64,000 nt of DNA, taken from contig CM051517.1 of NCBI GenBank assembly GCA_028015205.1, positions 58,589,455-58,653,454 of the forward strand, given 5' to 3'. The number at the start of each line of letters is the position of its first letter. The stretch's first letter is position 1. Below the pieces are notes generated by a model. That model saw only the letters and a program-made list of their open reading frames with translations, had not been told where the DNA came from and ran no database searches. This DNA is from Mytilisepta virgata (taxonomy: Eukaryota; Mollusca; Bivalvia; Mytilida; Mytilidae). A program made the translations under genes and the position numbers. Below are positions 57,523 to 64,000 of the stretch, in pieces.

Positions 57523-57557
57523 AATGTGCAAAGGTTAACCTAGTTTAGCAATAACTC

Positions 57558-57968
57558 TTATATTTTCTGACCTTGTTCAATATTACGTGGTACAGACTGC
57601 AAAGTATCATAAACATTACTACTTTCTGCTTGTAATGTGTCTGTTGGTGGTCTCTGTAACGATACAGATGGAACATCTGACAAGTTGCCATTGTTTTCTG
57701 GACTTTGAATGGACAAAGGGTCAAGTCTTTCTGCTCTATCACTGTCTTGGTTTGCATTTTCTGACACATTGCCATTATTTCCTAGACTTTGAATTGACAA
57801 AGAGTCAAGTCCCTCTGGTCTATCACTGCCTTGGTTAGTATTTTCTCTGGTGTTAACTGGAGAAACTTTACATACTGGTCTAATTTTCTGAATTTCTGTA
57901 GTAGACAGACTTTGGGAATTACGTTGAGAAGCTGCAGTAGAAGAAGTTGCTGAGCTGTTTAAAATTGG
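57558..57968 (-). CDS. TIR gene exon 4 (tail with 28-residue duplication)
   Basis: After CATATTTGCAG: PILNSSATSSTAASQRNSQS and on to SVPRNIEQGQKI and TAA. It contains ENTNQGSDRPEGLDSLSIQS plus LGNNGNVS, followed at once by ENANQDSDRAERLDPLSIQS plus PENNGNLS: a recent tandem duplication with about two-thirds identity. Other residues are Ser/Thr/Gln/Pro-rich. Confidence 0.85.
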   Translation of the reverse strand, partial: PILNSSATSSTAASQRNSQSLSTTEIQKIRPVCKVSPVNTRENTNQGSDRPEGLDSLSIQSLGNNGNVSENANQDSDRAERLDPLSIQSPENNGNLSDVPSVSLQRPPTDTLQAESSNVYDTLQSVPRNIEQGQKI

Positions 57969-60900
57969 CTGCAAATATGAAAAAATATATATAATTATGG
58001 GACACCCATTTGATTTTGAAGGGGTTACCACCTTAGAGGAAACAAGCTGAGGTCAGAAATTTTTGTTTCTATTTTAGTGAACAACCATTTCTTTTTTATG
58101 GGGAATTAAATAATATGTTTCCAAAAACTGCCAGTCCCTCCTTTGACATTCTCAATGCAATTTTTATGATCTAATTTGTTAAAAGATATCTATTATATAG
58201 CAATGAAAGATCCCATGTGGAGCACAACCAAAATTTAGCATTTAATATTCTAAAATTATATATCCTTTCAAATTGGTAGCAAAAGTATGTTACTAAAATT
58301 AATTGTGTTTTGACTTGAATTAACAGCAATTTTGCCTTTTGACAAATGTTCATTCATCCTAATATTTTGCTTATCGGGTGTTCAATAGATACATGTACAA
58401 AGTATAAGCCAAAACAGTTTCTCTGCCAAAAAAATGAAATCTTTAAATAAATTAATTCACCTGTAAACTGGCTGACTGTCTGTCATCTGTGCTTGTGAGA
58501 TTAAAATCCTCTTCTACATCATCTAAATTCAAACTGCTCATTTCATATGCTTCATCTGTATTGTTTACTACAGTCTGAAATTAAATTATCACATAGAATC
58601 AAAATTAAAGGCTCAGTTGAGCCTGTATCGTTCACCTGGCTTTTATTAGGCCATTACATAATGTTAGCTCTTTTGTATCCACAAGGCTTTTAAGAAATTT
58701 AAAATGTGAAAGTAACCTATATATATGACCTTTGACCTAAAAAGGTGGATCATTTGCATCTGTCCTTCCATATGAGATTGCTACGTTGGTTACATTGTGC
58801 CCATTAGTTAATGACAAAAAAGTCTTTTCCCATATGGATTCAATAGAAACTTTGAACAGCAGCAGCCGTCAGTAGAGCGGATGAATCTCAACCAAAAGTT
58901 GACTGTTTGTAGAGAGTATTGTTGTCATCAATCCTGCCAAGTTTCAAAATAGTTCATAATGAACCGGTTATTTCAGAGGAGAAGATTCTTGAAAATTGGC
59001 AAATCAAAATCAAATGGGCTCTGACCTCTGACCTCTGTTAATCCAACCGGAACCAAAGGTAGAGAGTTGCTAGAGGTCCTTCCATAAATCATTCAGGCCA
59101 AATTTGGTTACAATCTGCCCATTAGTTCCTGAGCAAATGACAAAAAAAGTCTTTTCTGCAGATAAATCTCAACCAAAAGTGGAACGTTTAGTTAGAGGCT
59201 ATAGTTGTCATAAATCCTGCAAAGTTTCAAAACATTTCATTTTGTTGTTTCAGAGGAGGATTTTTGTAAATTGGCAAATCAAAATCAAAGATGGCCTCTG
59301 GTGGCCATGTTGTTCATTCAACCAGAACCAAAGGTTAAAAGTTGGTTCAGGTCCTTCCATCAGAGATGAAAGTGGTATCTGAAGAAAAACTCTGAAAATT
59401 ATGCCGGGGCTTTTGGGCCTGCCTAAGCCGGCCCACATACTGGCCATAGCAGGGTCAATGGGCACAGCCTCGACTGAGGACCAGGTGGCAAAGCCACCAG
59501 AAGCTCCTGGGTTTTGAGCTTTTTAAGACCCATTTTGAATGAGATTTCTTTCCTTTAGTTCTGTACACTGAGACATAGGCAAAACATTATGGTTTTGAAT
59601 TTTGTATCTACATAAAATTTTCTTTTCGATATTACAAATGTTACATTAAAGTAAATCAAAACTTTTACACTTTACATATTTCAAGAGAACTTAACTTTTT
59701 TTTTTACCGAATGGTCAATATCCTTTACGATCGATTCTTCTTTTTTGTCTATTATTTTCACTCTGAAAACTTCATATTGGCAACTTTTCTTCAAGTAAAG
59801 GTCGTTTGACAAACATCAACTGTTCGTTTCTTAGACCGTATTTAGGAAACCAGTTCAGTTAGTTATGACTGGTTCAAAAACATGTATTACTACGATAGCT
59901 GCGTTTGTTCAATCCATATGGAACCAGTTCATTGTTTACGATTGTAAATATAAAATAATGTATGTACATGTATCAACCGAATTTATTGATTTTCTCTGGA
60001 AACAATCTTCTGAAACAATTTTTCTGCCAAAAAGACGAAATTTAACACTTTGAAACTCTCAAATCTGACACATCTTAAAGAAATTTCATACCTCACCCCC
60101 CCCCCCCCCCAAAAAAAAATTTTTTTCTCAACGGATTTACATTGTAATTACAAATGCCCAAACCAGGGCAACAAAATTGGAAATCCGTGGATCCGCAGAA
60201 ATCTTTCATCACTGTTCAATGCATCAACATTGTTTACAATCTACTCATTAGTTCCTAAGGCAAGCTAATGACATAAAAGTCCTTTCCCATATCGATTCAA
60301 TGGAAACTTTGAGCAGCCGCAGCCGTCAGCTGAACAGATGAATCTCAAACAAAAGTGGATCGTTTGTAGAGGGTATTGTTGTCATCAATCCTGCAAATTT
60401 TCAAAACATTTCAAAAAGCAGTTTCAGAGGAAAAGATTTTTGAAAATAGGCTAATATAAGATGGCCTCTGGCAGTCATGCTGTTCATCCAACTGGAACCA
60501 ATGGTAACTGTTTGGAAACGTCCGTCCATACATCACTCCTACCAAGTTTGGTCACAATCCACCAAGTACAAAATGTAGTTTCAGAGGAGAAGATCAAAAT
60601 GTGAAAAGTTTACGGACGATGGATGCAAAGTGATGACATAAGCTCACATGGCCTATAGCTAACAAAAGGAGAAGCAATATTTGGCAATATTTGACACCAG
60701 TGACAATAAAATCAAATACCGGTACTAATACTTCTACTGCTGCTGTTTTGATTCATAACTTAAAACAAGAAACTGACATCAAACCAAATTGTCCTTTATC
60801 ACTGTGTATACAGCCTGCCTCCCCAAATGCCCACTTGCCTAGCCATCCAACCTATATAAACAGACTTTTACATTGGAAATCCAGGTACAAATATTAAAAT

Positions 60901-62587
60901 TACATTTGAAATTATGGTGTACAAGATCAACTACACCTCATTTTGCATCTGTGACCTTTGGTGGAGAATGAAAAGAAGCAGGTCTCCTCCCCTACATAAT
61001 ATGAGCTTGTGGAATGGATTTTTGACATTTTAAAAAGTCTAAATGTTAGAAAAATAAGAATATTTTTGTCGGTTTATTAATCCTGTTATAAGTTTTCCAA
61101 GAAAATAAGAAAAATTTACCATGTTTGCAAAGGCTACACTCTTTGAAAATTTTAATGTTTCAAAATGATTAGAAAGTCAACATTGTTAACTCAGACTCAA
61201 AACTATTCTAACGTCTTTTATAGATACCTCATATAAATTCTAATTTCAGTTCATATATTCATATATTTAATTATAAAAAAAAATTAAATGAGATGAAAAA
61301 ATTAAATTTTTCTGTTAAAATTCTCCATAATTATAATATGTTTAACCTTAACATCTGTTTCCAAACTCTCATTCTGTGAACTGGATCCAGAGATTGGTTG
61401 TCCACCAGCAGTCTGCCCAGTAGTCTCCCCTGTGTCCCTTTCTGATGAATGTGAACCATCAGTATTAATATCTGCTGATATGGAAATAAAAGAATTTTAT
61501 TATATAAGTATATGGAGAATTAAATTCTTTTGTAAAATTGAATATACATGGAAAGTTTTGGTAAAAAATCAGACAATTTGACATGAAAAGAAAGAAAATA
61601 AAATGTAAGTTCTTACAAATGAAAGTTGAAGTTGCTTACATTGAAAATATATTTGCTATGGAAAATTTTATGTAACTTTTCAATACATGTAGTATTTTTT
61701 ATCAATCTGACATGAGTTTTTGACAATTTCTTCTGTGATGGAATAAATATCTGTTTTCCATGACTGCAAATTACATTTTTTAGCTGCTTTGATAGGGAAG
61801 CAGGAGTTCAAACTGTATGCAGGTGACCAAATTTATATAATTCTATCATATTCACAGGAAAAAAAAATCCTCTTATTTTTGTTTACCCTGGCAAGGAAAG
61901 AGCAGGGTCAAAATTCAAAGGGGCATAACTCATGATAAAAATCCACTGATATCATAAGATTATTTGGTTCCCATGCACATATGTACATGTAAATGTACCT
62001 TCAATTCCTATAAAATTTCCACCAGAAGTGACTTGTGTACTGAGTAGTATTCCCGGACTTCTTTGAGGTATGGCAGGAAGACCATGATTGTGTCTTCTAT
62101 CGTCTTCTGTGGCTTGAATCGGAAGCTCCAATAAAAGCTTACGAAGTTTTTCCCACTCTGAATCATCATCTTTCCAGCCAGTGCCAAATTCCAATCTTAC
62201 CATTGAGTTCAATTCATCTGGAATGTCATTTTCTCCTAAATTTATACATAAAGCAATAAATCTGTTAGAATTATTTCTTTCTATCATTTTCATAAATGCT
62301 GCTTTTGACTTGTACATTCCCCATGAGTTTTTTTTAAAGTGCTCAGTAATCACAATAACTGTATGCTTAGAGGATTTTACAGCTCTGAAGAACTCAGTAA
62401 AGGAGTCAATTCCAGGAAGTGCATCTCGGTCATGGTAATATATTTTCCTGTGGCCCCAAGATTCCATTAGTTGAACAACATGTTTTGTAATTTGTAAGGC
62501 CTCAACTGCACCTGGGTATTGATCACGAAGGTTTCTTAATTTTGGGATTTGATAGATCACATTAGCGTAATATCCATCAGTTTCCAT
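57558..62587 (-). CDS. TIR-domain protein with Ser/Thr/Asn-rich tail, four-exon gene model (whole span)
   Basis: Exons on the minus strand: 62587-61999, 61474-61347, 58574-58461 and 57968-57558; all introns are GT-AG and all phases chain, giving 413 residues. Residues about 1-155 form a TIR domain: YYANVIYQIP (divergent box 1), AVEALQITKHVVQLMES, YYHDRDALPG (box 2, Arg54-Asp55, Pro58-Gly59), HTVIVITEHFKKNSWG, NRFIALCINL and VRLEFGTGW. The position that is Glu in NAD-cleaving TIRs (W..xE) is Lys93 here (SWGMYK), so NADase activity is unlikely. The tail of about 220 residues is polar and low-complexity with a 28-residue tandem duplication. No membrane segment or death domain is seen. Likely an immune-signalling adaptor; the partner is unknown. 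The start has a good context (AAAATGG) and an in-frame stop 51 bases upstream. Confidence 0.85.
58461..58574 (-). CDS. TIR gene exon 3
   Basis: Between TTTAATTTCAG and GTGAAT, 38 codons: TVVNNTDEAYEMSSLNLDD, then VEEDFNLTSTDDRQSASLQ. Acidic. Confidence 0.82.
58605..60660. repeat. Large tandem-repeat element in TIR-gene intron 3, interrupted by R4
   Basis: Begins GGCTCAGTTGAGCCTGTATC then GTTCACCTGGC. Units with AAACTTTGAACAGCAGCAG, CAACCAAAAGT..., TTTCAGAGGAGAAGATT and ATGGCCTCTGG recur near 58850, 58970, 59160, 59255, 60300 and 60420. It closes ACGATGGATGCAAAGTGATG and ACATAAGCTCACATGGCCTA. Dispersed repeat R4 copy 2 (about 59395-60205, with a 15-C run at 60096-60110) sits inside and probably inserted into it. 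Open frames here are artefacts. Confidence 0.75.
59395..60205 (+). repeat. Dispersed repeat family R4, copy 2
   Basis: Matches 31010-31668 in order: GCCTGCCTAAGCC, AAGCTCCTGGG, GAACCAGTTCATTGTTTACG, a C-run, TTCTCAACGGATTTACA and GTGGATCCGCAGAAAT. Confidence 0.8.
60660..61346 (-). other. Remainder of TIR-gene intron 2, nothing recognised
   Basis: No exon-like or repeat structure could be supported. The plus-strand open frame at 60691-60897 is Pro/Asn-rich but has no splice context that fits it. Confidence 0.5.
61347..61474 (-). CDS. TIR gene exon 2
   Basis: Between TTCCATATCAG and GTTAAA. Completes an Ala codon, then DINTDGSHSSERDTGETTG, QTAGGQPISGSSSQNES and LETDVK. Ser/Thr/Gly-rich linker, probably disordered. 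Confidence 0.82.
61999..62587 (-). CDS. TIR gene exon 1 (TIR domain)
   Basis: Codes for METDGYYANVIYQIPK through GGNFIGIE and leaves one base at the donor GAAG|GTACAT. Reading through the donor would add only 15 residues (FTCTYVHGNQIIL) before a stop. A possible acceptor (GATTGTAG) just upstream of the ATG suggests a non-coding 5' exon. Confidence 0.88.
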
Positions 62588-63485
62588 TTTACTACAATCC
62601 TTATGGTAAAGTACAGACTTTATTTGTAGTATATTCTAAAGAATTATTTAAGGCTGTCCTAGACATGCATATGTTCATGAAGCTCTCCCGACTTGACCAC
62701 AGTAATCTTTTCCAATTTCCATCAAAACTGAACTAAACGTAAAAAAAGAAATGATATATATAATGAACAGTAAATATTATTAACAAGGTAAATTGATATA
62801 CTTTCAGATTTATGTTAAAATCAACTGATGAGTTTTTTTTTGTTGTCAATATCAGGTCTCTTTTTCAACTAATGTATGTACTTGTGATGTCAATATGTTT
62901 ATTTGGCTCAAGACTTTTTACTTAGTGGTTTCTATAGACATACAGCATAGTGCTCCACCATTCTTTTCTCTGTGAGCATCATGATGCCCTCTAGATATAA
63001 TTCTGAATGTGCCCCGAAAACGCTTTAATTACCCTCTCGAATTTTAAGCCCTTTCTTGGGTCTCATTTCTGTAAAATTCAGTTCTTACTGTTCTTGAAAA
63101 GATTTATTGCATTTAATTGTCCAAGTTAAGGAATTAAAGGTGTTAATAACTTGATTACAGGTTGTAGATGAAATGAAAAATGAGACATAACAAATGAAAA
63201 TAAAATTTAAAAGTTTCATAAATTTGATATTCACAAAAAGTAAGTGACATTTTTATTTAAATCCATTTATTTATTTATTGTTGGTTAAAATCATGAAAAT
63301 TTACTTACTCCCCGATCTATTCCAACATGGTCGGAGAACAATATTGGTGTTGTTTTTAGTTAAGCATGTTGTTTGCGGTCCTACTAAAAGAAGCCTGCCA
63401 AGGTAAATGAAGCCTGCAAAAGCCTGCAGGTTAATGGCTATAGGTACGTGGAATATTTTTACATATTATGGTAGATGACAGTATA
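62588..63485. other. Upstream region of the TIR gene
   Basis: Should contain the TIR gene's promoter and any 5' non-coding exon. No clear core-promoter element is seen. A short cluster of AAGCCTGC repeats lies near 63391-63430, with another AAGCCTGC at 63567. Confidence 0.4.
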
Positions 63486-63499
63486 TTATTTGAAAATAT

Positions 63500-63599
63500 C
63501 GAAAAAAAAAATGATTTTGATAAGTTTTTCCACTCTTAATCGATGATTTTCTATTGTCGTAATAGAAGCCTGCAAGAATGCGACGCCATCTTGTTGTAC
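63500..63599 (-). CDS. Candidate second exon of the edge coiled-coil gene
   Basis: After the acceptor CGAATCTCAG, the minus strand reads VQQDGVAFLQASITTIENH then RLRVEKLIK in phase 0 with the donor at 63725. It has coiled-coil heptad character. I could not find a good donor at its 3' end, so the end given is approximate. Confidence 0.3.
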
Positions 63600-63725
63600 C
63601 TGAGATTCGAGTTGACATAGCCAGTGCATGTATATTGTAGAATAAACAATTTTAAGTAAATAATCACATATTAACATTTTTATATATAATTATTAAAAGA
63701 AATAACTATACTTATATAAACTAAC

Positions 63726-63929
63726 GAATTCGCCAACCAAAGTGTTCAAAGTTGTTGAGCAGGTACTTGCTACGTTATCAATTTTTATTACTTTGGCTTC
63801 TATTGTCGTAAGTCTCTCATTAATAACAACAAGTAAACTGTGCAACGATTCAATTGAGACCGCGTCATCTTTTCCCTCGTAAAGAACCTCATGACTCGAT
63901 TTAATAATATCCGCAGTAGACTGTGACAT
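63726..63929 (-). CDS. First coding exon of an unidentified coiled-coil protein
   Basis: Starts at ATG 63929 (an in-frame TGA lies a few codons upstream), 68 codons: MSQSTADIIKSSHEVLYEGK, then IESLHSLLVVINERLTTIEA and KVIKIDNVASTCSTTLNTLV, ending GEF before a donor-like GTTAGT. The helical part has L/I heptads typical of a coiled coil. I do not recognise the family. The style also resembles N-termini of LINE ORF1 proteins in bivalves, so a retroelement origin is possible. Confidence 0.4.
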
Positions 63930-64000
63930 ACTGCCCACTCGTTTAGACCCTCAGTTTAAAGTGTCGATCGTTTTAGAACAAGTGTTCACTCGAATATTGA

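Larger units (their letters stand above)
41938..57557. other. Gene-poor, repeat-dense block
   Basis: No gene is supported over 15 kb. Between the named repeats, 43110-45100, 46470-47380, 48990-49360, 49550-50090, 50760-51700, 53240-54200 and 55310-56020 show no structure I can name. A possible spliced 3' UTR for the glycine-rich gene may occupy the first part: a GTATGT donor at 41942, and acceptor-like TTTGTAG at about 42275 and ATTTCAG at about 43333. Confidence 0.5.

Overview
The window looks like a piece of a mollusc genome, most likely a bivalve. It is AT-rich, genes are split by GT-AG introns, and it is packed with short non-autonomous repeats. Three things point to a bivalve: a Mab-21/cGAS-like receptor with a TPR-like tail, a small stand-alone TIR protein, and a secreted GFGAG-repeat protein of the kind used in extracellular matrices. 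The species cannot be fixed from the sequence.

Layout. 1-7.2 kb is intergenic and full of repeats (fold-backs, TA/TG microsatellite, a palindrome-rich MITE, a tRNA-derived SINE with clear target-site duplications). 7225-9348 (+) is the large last exon of a Mab-21/cGAS-like nucleotidyltransferase gene. 9.4-12.5 kb holds a long-TIR element, a fold-back and a tandem-repeat element. 12489-32792 (+) is a CCDC125 orthologue that I rebuilt as 12 exons whose phases all chain together. Its introns carry a decayed Tc1 transposon, a retroelement RT/RNase H relic, SINEs and MITEs. Two further exon-like segments (35735-35798 and 38652-38686) continue on the same strand. 39787-41937 (+) is an intact secreted glycine-rich protein. 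42-57.5 kb is almost entirely repeats, including a 158-bp satellite, a nested MITE, a pogo-like MITE and several elements built of roughly 150-175 bp subunits. 57558-62587 (-) is a four-exon TIR-domain gene. The last 300 bp hold the first coding exon of another minus-strand coiled-coil gene that runs off the usual family map.

Functionally, the Mab-21/cGLR-like protein and the TIR protein are both plausible innate-immunity components, but they lie 48 kb apart and nothing in the sequence shows they act together. The glycine-rich protein is probably structural (shell, byssus or other matrix). No prokaryotic operon, CRISPR array or true tRNA/rRNA gene is seen.
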